Source: Marinovum sp048263515
Lineage (GTDB): Bacteria > Pseudomonadota > Alphaproteobacteria > Rhodobacterales > Rhodobacteraceae
Direction of reading: 5' to 3'
Assembly: GCF_048263515.1 (NCBI RefSeq)
Contig: NZ_JBLXEC010000017.1
Coordinates: forward strand, 1-64,000
Length of the DNA: 64,000 bases
Shown: in pieces, positions 41,431 through 49,589 of the stretch
How positions within the stretch are numbered: position 1 is the stretch's first letter
Layout: every line of letters begins with the position of its first letter
The notes under the pieces: model-generated
Seen by the model: only the letters and a program-made list of their open reading frames with translations
Told to the model about the DNA's origin: nothing
Database searches by the model: none
Made by a program: the position numbers and the translations under genes

Positions 41431-42477
41431 TTGCGTGACCCTGACCTCCTCAGCTCGGACCTTCTGACCTGGTACGACCGCCATGCCCGCGCCATGCCCT
41501 GGCGCGTCGGGCCAAAGGCGCGTCAGGCCGGTGTCTTGCCCGATCCCTACCGCATCTGGCTGTCAGAGGTGATGCTGCAGCAGACCACCGTGGCCGCCGT
41601 GCGCGACTATTTCACCCGCTTCCTCGCGCGCTGGCCGACCGTCGCCGATCTGGCCGCCGCCGAGGATGGCGACGTGATGGCCGAATGGGCGGGTCTGGGG
41701 TATTACGCCCGCGCCCGCAACCTGCTGAAATGCGCGCGTGCAGTGGTGGCCGATCATGGCGGGGTCTTTCCTGCCGACCACGCCGCCCTGCTGGCCCTGC
41801 CCGGCGTCGGGCCTTATACCGCCGCCGCCGTCGCCGCCATCGCCTTCGACCTGCCGGAGACCGTGGTCGACGGCAATGTCGAGCGGGTCATCGCCCGGCT
41901 GCGCGACGTGCATACGCCGCTGCCACAGGCCAAGCCCGAGCTGACCGAACTGGCCCGCGCGCTCACCCCCGAGGCCCGGCCCGGCGATTACGCCCAGGCG
42001 ATCATGGACCTCGGCGCCACCATCTGCACGCCGCGCAATCCGGCCTGCGGGCTCTGCCCGTGGCGCGACGATTGCGCCGGCCGGCTGGCGGGCACCGCCA
42101 CCGAGCTGCCGAAGAAGACCCCGAAGAAGCCCAAGCCCGTCCGCCACGGCATCGCCTATATCGCCCGCCGGGTCGACGGCGCCTATCTTCTCGAGCGCCG
42201 ACCCGACAGCGGGCTTCTGGGCGGTATGCTGGGCTGGCCGGGATCTGACTGGAGCGAGGCACCCGGAGAAGACCCGCCGATCCGTGCCGAGTGGAAGGCG
42301 CTGAACACCGAGGCACGGCACACCTTCACGCATTTTCACCTGCGGCTGACGGTCAAGACCGCGCTGGTGCCGATGGACCGCGCGCCGAAGCGGGGGGATT
42401 TCCTGCCGGAAAAAGAGTTCAACGCCTCGGACCTGCCGACGGTGATGCGCAAGGCGTATGATCTGACGCAGGGGTGA
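41431..42477 (+). CDS. mutY: A/G-specific adenine glycosylase
   Basis: MutY removes adenine paired with 8-oxoguanine. The 348-residue enzyme has the catalytic Glu region WLSEVMLQQTTV, helix-hairpin-helix LPGVGPYTAAAVAAIAF with the catalytic Asp in VVDGNVERV, and the [4Fe-4S] site C-x6-C-x2-C-x5-C (CTPRNPACGLCPWRDDC). A Nudix-like C-terminal domain reads oxoG. No ATG is available near the family start: the frame opens with TTG at 41431 and no good ribosome-binding site is seen, so the first codon is uncertain by a few residues. Confidence 0.95.
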   Translation: MRDPDLLSSDLLTWYDRHARAMPWRVGPKARQAGVLPDPYRIWLSEVMLQQTTVAAVRDYFTRFLARWPTVADLAAAEDGDVMAEWAGLGYYARARNLLKCARAVVADHGGVFPADHAALLALPGVGPYTAAAVAAIAFDLPETVVDGNVERVIARLRDVHTPLPQAKPELTELARALTPEARPGDYAQAIMDLGATICTPRNPACGLCPWRDDCAGRLAGTATELPKKTPKKPKPVRHGIAYIARRVDGAYLLERRPDSGLLGGMLGWPGSDWSEAPGEDPPIRAEWKALNTEARHTFTHFHLRLTVKTALVPMDRAPKRGDFLPEKEFNASDLPTVMRKAYDLTQG

Positions 42478-42747
42478 GGTCTGCCGCGTGGTTCTGACCG
42501 GCACCGCGCCCTGCCGCACCGCGCCACCGAAGCCCCGGACCTGATCGGATACCCAAGCGGCAGAGCGAATGAAAGGACACGCCTCCCAGGCTCTGCTAGA
42601 AAGTGACGCCGCGGGATGCTTCGCGTCAAACCCCCGCCACGATGCAGGGACACCTTGCGGCCCCGCGCGCCCGGGGCGATACTCCTCGCCGCAGAACTGC
42701 CGCAATGCGCAGGCAGGATACGACAGAACAGGCAATATCCCGGGCCC

Positions 42748-43875
42748 ATGACCGCCAAATTCTCCGCCTTGCAAAATGCCCTGCCGTTCTGGGCCTCGTT
42801 CCTGCTGATCCCGCTGGCCTGGCTCTCGGCGCTCTGGGGCGGCTGGTGGGTGCTGCTGCTGCCGCTGTGCACCTGGTACCTTTTCTCGGCGCTCGACGCG
42901 CTCACCGGGCTGAACCTCGACAACCCAGATCCCGCGACGCCGGAGGCGCAGCTCACCTGGTACAAGCGCCTTACCGCGCTCTGGGTGCCGGCGCAGTTCG
43001 TCACCCTCTTTGCGCTGATCTGGTACGCCCCGCGCGCTGACCATCTGGGCACTTGGGAGCTCATCGGCCTGTTCTTCGGCGTCGGCGTGCTGACCGGCAC
43101 CATTGGCATCAACTACAGCCACGAGCTGATGCACCAGCGCAACCGGCTCGAGCGCTGGCTGGGCGATCTCCTGCTCGCCATGGTCCTCTACAGCCACTTC
43201 CGCTCGGAGCATCTGCTGGTGCATCACCGCTACGTCGGCACCCCGCGCGACCCGGTGACCGCGCGTTACAACGAGAACTTCCACCGCTTCTTCCCGCGCG
43301 TGCTGCGCCAGTCGCTGGTCTCGTCGTTCAAGGCCGAGGCCGCGCTGCTCGCCCGCAAGGACAAGCCCTGGCATGACCGCACCAACCCCTTCTGGCGCTA
43401 CTGGGCGCTGCAGGGCGCGATGCTGGCGCTGGCCGCGGCCCTGTCCGGCTGGGCCGGCCTCGGTCTCTTCCTCGTCCAGGGCCTCACAGCGATCTGGCAG
43501 CTGGAGCTGGTGAACTACGTCGAACACTACGGTCTGACCCGCAAACACCTCGGAGACGGCAAATACGAACACGTCCAGCCCCGCCACTCCTGGAACGCGG
43601 CGCATCGCGCCTCGAACTGGCTGCTGATCAACCTGCAGCGCCACTCCGATCACCACTACAAGCCCGACCGCCGCTTTCCGCTGCTGCAGACCTATGACAA
43701 CGACGAGGCGCCGCAACTGCCCTTCGGCTATCCGGTAATGACGGTGGCAGCGCTGATCCCGCCGCTCTGGCGCCGGGTGATGAACCCCCGCGTGCGCGCC
43801 TGGCGGGCGCAGTTCTACCCCGAGATCGCCGACTGGACGCCCTACAACAAGGCGCAGCACCCCCTGCCGCGCTAG
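42748..43875 (+). CDS. alkB: Alkane 1-monooxygenase (AlkB family)
   Basis: AlkB is an integral membrane di-iron enzyme that hydroxylates the terminal carbon of alkanes using rubredoxin electrons. The 375-residue protein has about six membrane segments and the histidine boxes HELMHQ, EHLLVHHRYVGTP and LQRHSDHH. It also has NYVEHYGL, which is specific to alkane hydroxylases. The usual EHxxGHH is changed to EHLLVHH, common among roseobacter homologues to my knowledge. No rubredoxin or rubredoxin reductase gene is nearby. The 270 bp before it (42478-42747) contain no other gene I can support. Confidence 0.9.
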   Translation: MTAKFSALQNALPFWASFLLIPLAWLSALWGGWWVLLLPLCTWYLFSALDALTGLNLDNPDPATPEAQLTWYKRLTALWVPAQFVTLFALIWYAPRADHLGTWELIGLFFGVGVLTGTIGINYSHELMHQRNRLERWLGDLLLAMVLYSHFRSEHLLVHHRYVGTPRDPVTARYNENFHRFFPRVLRQSLVSSFKAEAALLARKDKPWHDRTNPFWRYWALQGAMLALAAALSGWAGLGLFLVQGLTAIWQLELVNYVEHYGLTRKHLGDGKYEHVQPRHSWNAAHRASNWLLINLQRHSDHHYKPDRRFPLLQTYDNDEAPQLPFGYPVMTVAALIPPLWRRVMNPRVRAWRAQFYPEIADWTPYNKAQHPLPR

Positions 43876-43883
43876 GCGTCCCG

Positions 43884-43909
43884 CCGTCCCGGACCCCGCT
43901 CCGGGACCT
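43884..43909. repeat. Palindromic repeat CCGTCCCGG...CCGGGACCT, copy 3
   Basis: A central CCCGCT variant of the same palindrome between convergent alkB and queG. The repeat continues as CGCCCTCA, and its TCA is the queG stop codon on the minus strand (43915-43917). Confidence 0.8.
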
Positions 43910-43914
43910 CGCCC

Positions 43915-44976
43915 TCAGCGCTTCAGCCGGTCCACCGCCCAGCGCGCCGCATCCGCCACCACTTCATCCTCGTCGTCGCAAAGCCCCTGCGCCACCGGCA
44001 CAAGCCGCGCCTCGCCGGAATTGCCGATGGCATAAAGCACGTTGCGCACGAACCGCCCCCGCCCGATCCGCTTGATCGGCGAGCCCGAGAACAGCGCCCG
44101 GAACCCGGCATCGTCCAGCCCCGCCAGATGCGCCAGCTCCGGCGCCAGCAGGTCCTCGCGCGCGTGGTACTTCACCTCCGCCGCCCGCTCGGCAAACTTG
44201 TTCCAGGGACAGACCGCCAGGCAATCGTCGCAGCCATAGATGCGATTGCCCAAAAGCGCCCGCAGCTCCTCTGCCACCGGCCCCTTGTGCTCGATCGTCA
44301 GGTAGGAAATGCAGCGCCGCGCATCGAGCTGATAGGGCGCCGGAAAGGCCGCCGTCGGACAGACATCGAGACACTTGCGGCAGGACCCGCAGTGATCCAC
44401 CTCGGCCGCATCCACCGGCAGCTCCAGCGTGGTGAAGATCGCCCCGAGGAAGAACCAGGACCCCAGCTCGCGGCTCACCAGGTTGGTGTGCTTGCCCTGC
44501 CAGCCCAGCCCCGCCGCCTGCCCCAAGGGCTTTTCCGGCACCGGCGCGGTATCGACAAAGACCTTCACCTGCGTTTCGGGCGCGCCACCGGCCGCGGCAA
44601 TCAGCCAGCGCGCCAGCCGCTTCAGCCGTTTCTTCACAACGTCATGGTAATCGCGGTGCTGCGCATAGACCGAGATCGCCGCCCGGTCGCGCGCCTCCAG
44701 CACCGCCAGCGGATCATGCGCCGGGCCATAGTTCTCCGCCAGCATGATCACCGACCGCGCCTCCGGCCAGAGCGCCTTCGGATCCCCCCGCCAATGCGCC
44801 CGCTCCCCCAGCCAGCCCATCTGTCCGTGATACCCCGCCGCCAGAAAGGCCCCCAGCCGCTCCGCCACCTGCGGCACCGCCTCCGGCCGACAGATCCGCG
44901 CGGCGGAAAACCCCACCTCCCGCGCCTCGCGCAGCAGATCGCCTTTCAGCGCCTCCATTTCGGTCAGCGCATCCAT
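43915..44976 (-). CDS. queG: Epoxyqueuosine reductase
   Basis: QueG performs the last step of queuosine synthesis, reducing epoxyqueuosine in tRNA with cobalamin. The 353-residue protein has the DUF1730 N-terminal part (SVIMLAENYGPAHDPL), VDTAPVPEKPLGQAAGLGWQGKHTNL, and two [4Fe-4S] motifs, CGSCRKCLDVCPTAAF and CDDCLAVCPWNKF. A C-terminal HEAT-like extension follows (RFVRNVLYAIGNSGEARLV). The ATG at 44976 follows AGAAGAAG; an ATG 18 nt later is possible. A dispersed repeat separates it from fzlA upstream. Confidence 0.96.
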   Translation of the reverse strand: MDALTEMEALKGDLLREAREVGFSAARICRPEAVPQVAERLGAFLAAGYHGQMGWLGERAHWRGDPKALWPEARSVIMLAENYGPAHDPLAVLEARDRAAISVYAQHRDYHDVVKKRLKRLARWLIAAAGGAPETQVKVFVDTAPVPEKPLGQAAGLGWQGKHTNLVSRELGSWFFLGAIFTTLELPVDAAEVDHCGSCRKCLDVCPTAAFPAPYQLDARRCISYLTIEHKGPVAEELRALLGNRIYGCDDCLAVCPWNKFAERAAEVKYHAREDLLAPELAHLAGLDDAGFRALFSGSPIKRIGRGRFVRNVLYAIGNSGEARLVPVAQGLCDDEDEVVADAARWAVDRLKR

Positions 44977-45033
44977 GGCTTCTTCTGTTCGTAAATACCC
45001 TCGGGGGTTCCGGGGGCAGAGCCCCCGAAATCG
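44977..45033 (+). repeat. Dispersed element with AATACCCTCGGGGG core, copy 3
   Basis: GCTTCTTCTGTTCGTAAATA leads into CCCTCGGGGG and a GGGGGC-AGA-GCCCCC hairpin. On the minus strand it is the whole leader of queG: the hairpins come first and TATTTACGAACAGAAGAAG directly before the ATG, so it also supplies the ribosome-binding site. It could lower transcription from fzlA into queG. Confidence 0.75.
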
Positions 45034-45045
45034 CAACGCCCGGTC

Positions 45046-45711
45046 TCAGAAATCAAGGTCATTGTAATGCCGCGGTGGCGGGAACCCCGGCACCTGGTCG
45101 GCCAGGATGCGGCGAAAGGCGGGGCGCGACTTGATCTTGGCGTACCAGTCCTTGACCACCGCCGAGCGGTTCCAGTCGACGTCCGAGATGTAATCCAGCG
45201 ACGACAGATGCGCGGCGGCGGCGAAATCCGCCAGCGTCATCACGTCGCCCGCCAGCCAGCGCCGGTGGTCAAGCAGCCAGGTCATGTAGTCAAGGTGATA
45301 CTTGATCGCCTTGGCCCCGGCCTTGACGTTCTTGCTGTCGGGAAACCCCTTGCCCTGCACCTTCTTGTTGACCCGCTCGTAGAGCAGCTTCGAGGTCACC
45401 TCGTTGTGGAACTTGTCATCGAACCAGGACACCAACCGGCGCACCTCGTAGCGCGCATCGGCCGATTTCGGCATCAGCGAGGGTTCGGGATATTTCTCTT
45501 CCAGCCATTCGCAGATCGCCGCGCTCTCGGCCATGGTCTTGCCGTCGATGCGCAGCACCGGCACCTTGGCCGCCGGGTTGCGGCGCAGGAAATCCGGCTC
45601 CTGTTCCCAGTAGCGTTCCTCCACCAGTTCACATTCGATCTTCTTCTCGGCAAGGCTGAGTCGGACCTTGCGGCAAAACGGCGACAGGGGAACGTGATAA
45701 AGCTTGGCCAT
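45046..45711 (-). CDS. fzlA: Glutathione S-transferase family protein, FzlA-like
   Basis: The 221-residue protein has a GST fold: LYHVPLSPFCRKVRLSLAEKK, then NPAAKVPVLRIDGKTMAESAAICEWLEEKYP, then LADFAAAAHLSSLDYISDVDW. The tail FPPPRHYNDLDF matches the conserved C-terminus of FzlA, the alphaproteobacterial FtsZ-binding GST homologue that activates division; I rely on memory for this signature. If correct, it works at midcell rather than as a detoxifying enzyme. It lies directly upstream of queG. Confidence 0.75.
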   Translation of the reverse strand: MAKLYHVPLSPFCRKVRLSLAEKKIECELVEERYWEQEPDFLRRNPAAKVPVLRIDGKTMAESAAICEWLEEKYPEPSLMPKSADARYEVRRLVSWFDDKFHNEVTSKLLYERVNKKVQGKGFPDSKNVKAGAKAIKYHLDYMTWLLDHRRWLAGDVMTLADFAAAAHLSSLDYISDVDWNRSAVVKDWYAKIKSRPAFRRILADQVPGFPPPRHYNDLDF

Positions 45712-45880
45712 GAAGGGGTGGCGTCCTAAAGGGGAGGTGCTCGACTTCTTTGCCGTGAAACCGGCGGCAGTTCAACCACCCTGACCCCGATCGGCAAAGC
45801 CCCGCGGCCCGGGCCGGTGCCGGTGACAGGCCAAATCCGCCAGGGCCCGAGGCCCGCTCTGCCCTGCAAGGACCCCGCCG

Positions 45881-46504
45881 ATGATCCTGACCCTGCTCGA
45901 TTATGCCGCCGTCGTGGTCTTTGCCCTGACCGGTGCTTTGGCCGCCTCGCGGGCGCAACTCGACATCGTGGGCTTTGCCTTTCTCGCCTGCCTGACGGCG
46001 GTGGGCGGCGGCACGCTGCGCGACCTGCTGCTCGACCGCAACCCGGTGTTCTGGATCGCCGATCCCGGCATCATCCTCACCGCCTGCGGGGCCGCCTTCT
46101 TCGTCTTCTTCACCGCGCATCTGGTCGAGAGCCGGCTGCGCTGGCTCTTGTGGCTCGACACCTTCGCGCTGGCCGTCGCCGTCGCCGCCGGCACCGGCGT
46201 GGCATTGAAGCTCGAGCAGCCGGCGCTGATCGTGCTGATCATGGGGGTGACGACCGGCACCTTCGGCGGGCTGATGCGCGACGTGGTGGCGAACGAGGTG
46301 CCGGTGATCCTGCGCCAGGGCGAGCTCTATGCCACCGCCGCTCTGGCCGGTTCCGGTGCGGCGCTGGTTCTGCTGGAATTGGGCCTCGGGTCGGATATCG
46401 CGCTTTTGGGGTGTGCCGCGGTCACCTGGGCCCTGCGCGCCGGCAGCCTGCGCTGGGGCTGGATGCTGCCGGTCTACAAGAGCCGCCCGCCACGGGAGAA
46501 GTAG
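45881..46504 (+). CDS. Trimeric intracellular cation channel family protein (UPF0126, YicG/YadS-like)
   Basis: The 207-residue membrane protein has seven hydrophobic segments arranged as two glycine-rich repeats: VVVFALTGALAASR, LTAVGGGTLRDLLLDRNPVFWI, and the second copy VTTGTFGGLMRDVVANEVPVIL. Bacterial TRIC homologues conduct monovalent cations; GGGTLRD/GGLMRD are the hallmark kinked helices. It is divergent from fzlA. Confidence 0.9.
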   Translation: MILTLLDYAAVVVFALTGALAASRAQLDIVGFAFLACLTAVGGGTLRDLLLDRNPVFWIADPGIILTACGAAFFVFFTAHLVESRLRWLLWLDTFALAVAVAAGTGVALKLEQPALIVLIMGVTTGTFGGLMRDVVANEVPVILRQGELYATAALAGSGAALVLLELGLGSDIALLGCAAVTWALRAGSLRWGWMLPVYKSRPPREK

Positions 46505-46527
46505 CGCCACAGACCACCCTCACTACG

Positions 46528-46552
46528 CCGTCCCGGACCTGATCCGGGACCT
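46528..46552. repeat. Palindromic repeat CCGTCCCGGACCTGATCC..., copy 4
   Basis: The copy is identical to copy 2 over 25 bp. It lies between the convergent TRIC-channel and FAD oxidoreductase genes. Confidence 0.85.
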
Positions 46553-46608
46553 CCCACTCGATGTTATCCCAAGCCGCGCCAGCGTCAAATACCGACGCCG
46601 CCGCGAAA

Positions 46609-46631
46609 GGTGGGTTGCAAACCCACCCTAC
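46609..46631. repeat. Small palindromic repeat GGTGGGTT-GCA-AACCCACC, copy 1
   Basis: A perfect 8-bp stem with 3-nt loop followed by CTAC; a second copy is at 49265-49287. It ends at the 3' end of the FAD oxidoreductase gene and overlaps its last codons and stop. Confidence 0.75.
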
Positions 46632-47653
46632 TCGGGACGAAAGCCCGCCGGCACCCGGTCCCGTCCCTCCAGCACCAGGTCGGCCATCACTTCGCCCACC
46701 AGGGGCGCCATGCCGAAGCCGATCTTGAACCCGCCGTTGGCGATCCACGCCCCCTCTCTCAAAGGATGCGCGCCCAGAATTGGCGCCCGGCTCCCCGTCC
46801 TCGGCCGCACACCGGCCCAGCGCTCAACCACCTCGGCGCCCTCCAGCACCGGAAAGGCTGCCAAGGCCCGGGCGATTACATCGTCGAGTTGACCGTCCAC
46901 CGCCGCGCCGTCCGCATACTCCCGCTCGGACGTCGACCCGATCGCCACCGTTCCGTCACCATGCGGCACGATGTGCAGAGCATCGGCAAAGAGCTGCGGG
47001 CGCTCCCGTGCCTCGAACCGCAGGAGCGCCGCCTGCCCCTTCACGCCAGCGCCCAGCGACCGTCCCGCCGCCCGGCTCATCTCTTCCAGATCCTGCACCC
47101 CGGTGGCCCAGACCACCGCGCCGCGGTCTTCGCCCTCGGGCAGCACTTCGACCCCGCGCGCCGCCAAGGCCGCCACCAGCGCGGCGCAGGCCTGGCGGGG
47201 ATGCACCCGCGCGCTCAAAGTGTCCTCGACCAGCAGACCTGTGGGCGAGGCCGGCGCCCAGGCGCCGAAGCCCTCGGCCGGCACAACCCGCCAGACCGCC
47301 TTGCCCTGCCAGAGCTCAGCCGCCGTCTCCGCCCGCTGCCGTGCCAGCGCCACGGCGCGATCATCTGCCAGGGGCTGCAAGCGGCCGGAGCGAAGATAGC
47401 CCGGATCGCGCCCGCCGACCTCGGCCACCTCGGCCCAGAAGCGCTCGGCCATCATCAGGCTCTCGAACTGGAAGGCCTTCTTGTCGTTCCAGTTTTCCGG
47501 CACATGCGGCGCCAGCGCGCCGACGATACCGCCAGAGGCGCCGGCCGCCGGGCCATGCGGGTCGATCACCCGCACCCGCGCCCCGCGCCGGGCACAGGCC
47601 CAGGCTACCGAGAGCCCGAAGACCCCCGCGCCGCGCACTGTCACGTCGTCCAT
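46628..47653 (-). CDS. FAD-dependent oxidoreductase, DAAO-type; candidate MnmC oxidase domain
   Basis: The 341-residue enzyme opens with the FAD fingerprint VTVRGAGVFGLSVAWACARRG, then ASGGIVGALAPH. Its C-terminal part GVRPRTGSRAPILG and IANGGFKIGFGMAPLVGEVMADLV is typical of D-amino-acid/glycine oxidases and of the oxidase half of MnmC. In gammaproteobacteria MnmC joins this oxidase (cmnm5U to nm5U) to a methyltransferase; here a separate mnmD gene is divergent, 56 bp away. The start at 47653 has GGAGGG upstream. Role in tRNA modification is inference from this pairing. Confidence 0.85.
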   Translation of the reverse strand: MDDVTVRGAGVFGLSVAWACARRGARVRVIDPHGPAAGASGGIVGALAPHVPENWNDKKAFQFESLMMAERFWAEVAEVGGRDPGYLRSGRLQPLADDRAVALARQRAETAAELWQGKAVWRVVPAEGFGAWAPASPTGLLVEDTLSARVHPRQACAALVAALAARGVEVLPEGEDRGAVVWATGVQDLEEMSRAAGRSLGAGVKGQAALLRFEARERPQLFADALHIVPHGDGTVAIGSTSEREYADGAAVDGQLDDVIARALAAFPVLEGAEVVERWAGVRPRTGSRAPILGAHPLREGAWIANGGFKIGFGMAPLVGEVMADLVLEGRDRVPAGFRPE

Positions 47654-47709
47654 TGCATCACCCTCCGTCTGGCAGTAGGCCACGGAGGCAACCCTTAAGG
47701 CAGGCGAAA

Positions 47710-48378
47710 ATGACAGACCAGAGCGCAGAGCTGGAATGGCGCGACGGGCGCGTGCCTGTCTCGACCCGGTTCGACGATCCCTATTACTCGCTCGACAACG
47801 GTCTGGCCGAAACCCGGCATGTCTTTCTCGCCGGAAACGACCTGCCGACGCGCTTTGCCGCGGATTTCCACATCGCCGAACTGGGGTTCGGCACCGGGCT
47901 CAACCTGATTTGCGCGCTGCAGGCGTTTCGCGCCTCGGGCACGCCGGGCCGTCTGCGCTTCACCAGCTTCGAGGCCTTCCCGATGGCCGCAGACGACATG
48001 ATCGCCGCCGAGGGGGCCTTTCCCGAGCTGGCCGATCTGGCGGCCGAGCTTGCGCCGCTTTGGCTGGCCGGAGAGACGACCTTCCAGACCGACGACCTCA
48101 CCTTCACGCTGATCACCGGCGATGCCCGCGAGACCCTGCCGGACTGGCCGCACAGGGCCGACGCCTGGTTCCTCGACGGCTTTTCGCCGGCCAAGAACCC
48201 AGAGCTCTGGGGCGAGGCGCTGATGGCCGAGGTCGCCCGCCACACCGCGCCGGGCGGCACCGCCGCGACCTATACTGCCGCCGGCCACGTGCGCCGGGCG
48301 CTGGCGGCGGGCGGGTTCACCGTCAGCCGCATCCCCGGCTTCGGCCGCAAACGCCACATGACGAAAGCCATCCTATGA
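47710..48378 (+). CDS. mnmD: tRNA 5-methylaminomethyl-2-thiouridine methyltransferase MnmD
   Basis: The 222-residue protein matches the methyltransferase half of MnmC, stand-alone MnmD in other bacteria: RFDDPYYSLDNGLAETRHVFL, then the SAM site FHIAELGFGTGLNLICAL, then WFLDGFSPAKNPELWGEAL and a terminal GFGRKRHMTKAIL. It methylates nm5s2U34 to mnm5s2U34. Divergent from the FAD oxidoreductase that may supply its substrate. It overlaps the EamA gene by 4 bp. Confidence 0.92.
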   Translation: MTDQSAELEWRDGRVPVSTRFDDPYYSLDNGLAETRHVFLAGNDLPTRFAADFHIAELGFGTGLNLICALQAFRASGTPGRLRFTSFEAFPMAADDMIAAEGAFPELADLAAELAPLWLAGETTFQTDDLTFTLITGDARETLPDWPHRADAWFLDGFSPAKNPELWGEALMAEVARHTAPGGTAATYTAAGHVRRALAAGGFTVSRIPGFGRKRHMTKAIL

Positions 48379-49274
48379 CCCAGAACGACACGGTGCGCGG
48401 CATCTGGCTGATGGTCGCGACCACCTTCATCTTTGCGGTGCAGGACGGGCTGAGCCGGCATCTCGCCTCGGAATACAACGTCTTCCTCGTGGTGATGATC
48501 CGCTACTGGTTCTTTGCCGCCTTCGTGGTGGCGCTCTCGGCACGCAAGGCCGGCGGGCTGCGCGACGTGGCGCGCACCGAGCAGCCGCTGGTGCAGACCT
48601 TCCGCGGCGTGCTGCTGGCGCTGGAGATCTGCGTCATGGTCGCCGCCTTCACCTATCTCGGACTGGTCGAGAGCCATGCGGTCTTTGTCAGCTACCCGCT
48701 GCTGGTCGCCGCGCTCTCCGGCCCGGTGCTGGGCGAGACGGTGGGCTGGCGGCGCTGGCTGGCGATCGCCGTGGGCTTTGTCGGGGTGATGATCATCATC
48801 AACCCGGGCGCCGGGGTGTTCTCGGTCTATGCGCTGATCCCGCTGGCGGCGGCGGCGATGTTCGCGCTCTATTCACTGCTCAACCGCTATGCTGCGCGGC
48901 GCGACACCGCCGAGACCTCGTTCTTCTGGACCGGCACGGTGGGCTGCGTGGTGATGACCGCGATCGGAATCTGGTTCTGGGAGCCGATGACCGGGCCGGA
49001 CTACCTCTGGATGGCGGCGCTTTGCGTCACCGGGGTGGCCGGGCATTACACGATGATCAAGTGCTACGAGGTGGCCGAGGCCAGCGCGGTGCAGCCTTTT
49101 GCCTATCTGCAGATGCCCTTTGCCACGGCGATAGGGCTCGCCGTTTTTGGCGAAGATTTGCGGGTGTCGGTGGTGATCGGGGCGGCGTTGATCGTGGGCG
49201 CGGGGCTCTTCACCCTGTGGCGCGAGCGGCAGAGACGGCGGGCAGAGCGCAGGCGTGCGGCGGAGGTGGGTTGA
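48375..49274 (+). CDS. EamA/DMT family transporter
   Basis: The 299-residue protein has ten hydrophobic segments in two EamA repeats (about 5-135 and 150-285). Seen: GIWLMVATTFIFAVQDGLSRHLA, MIRYWFFAAF, YLGLVESHAVFVSYPLLVAALSGPVLGE. Members export metabolites; some roseobacter members work in riboflavin or amino-acid efflux. Coupled by ATGA to mnmD with no obvious functional link. The tail is Arg-rich (RERQRRRAERRRAAEVG). Confidence 0.92.
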   Translation: MTQNDTVRGIWLMVATTFIFAVQDGLSRHLASEYNVFLVVMIRYWFFAAFVVALSARKAGGLRDVARTEQPLVQTFRGVLLALEICVMVAAFTYLGLVESHAVFVSYPLLVAALSGPVLGETVGWRRWLAIAVGFVGVMIIINPGAGVFSVYALIPLAAAAMFALYSLLNRYAARRDTAETSFFWTGTVGCVVMTAIGIWFWEPMTGPDYLWMAALCVTGVAGHYTMIKCYEVAEASAVQPFAYLQMPFATAIGLAVFGEDLRVSVVIGAALIVGAGLFTLWRERQRRRAERRRAAEVG

Positions 49275-49287
49275 AAACCCACCCTAC
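49265..49287. repeat. Small palindromic repeat GGTGGGTT-GAA-AACCCACC, copy 2
   Basis: The stem is identical to that of 46609-46631, differing only in the loop, and both are followed by CTAC. It overlaps the end of the EamA gene, whose TGA is in the loop. Confidence 0.75.
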
Positions 49288-49314
49288 GCGAACCATCGAC
49301 TTTTGCCCCGGCCC

Positions 49315-49485
49315 GGAATCAAGGGCGTAAGCCCGCCGGGCCAGCGGCGGCCCGCCCCCCGGGCTGCCGCTTGGGTGACGTAGGCGCGCCGCTCTGATGT
49401 TTTCCGGACTTGGCCGGGATAAAGCGCTGCAGACCTGAGTTCGCGGCGGCATCCCGCGGGCCGCCGCTGGCCCGGCAGGTTGCGC
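49315..49485 (-). repeat. Long dispersed repeat, about 175 bp, copy D (diverged)
   Basis: Reading plus strand it starts GGAATCAAGGGCGTAAGCCC and shares GACGTAGGCGC, TCCGGA and CCGGGATAAAGCGC-GCAGA with copy C. It lies in inverse orientation to copies A and B. It fills the 315-bp gap between the convergent EamA and lytic transglycosylase genes. Confidence 0.7.
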
Positions 49486-49589
49486 TTGCTTTCGGGCTTG
49501 GCAGACATGCTCTTCCGAAAGCGGCGCCGGATAGGTGCACTACCAAACGCCATCGTTGGCCCGAGAGCGCCTCCCCCGGAACGCCGCGT

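Noticed and set aside
45046..45711. Ordinary detoxifying glutathione S-transferase
   Set aside because: The C-terminal HYNDLDF-type tail is that of FzlA; kept as FzlA-like with reduced confidence because this rests on memory of the signature.
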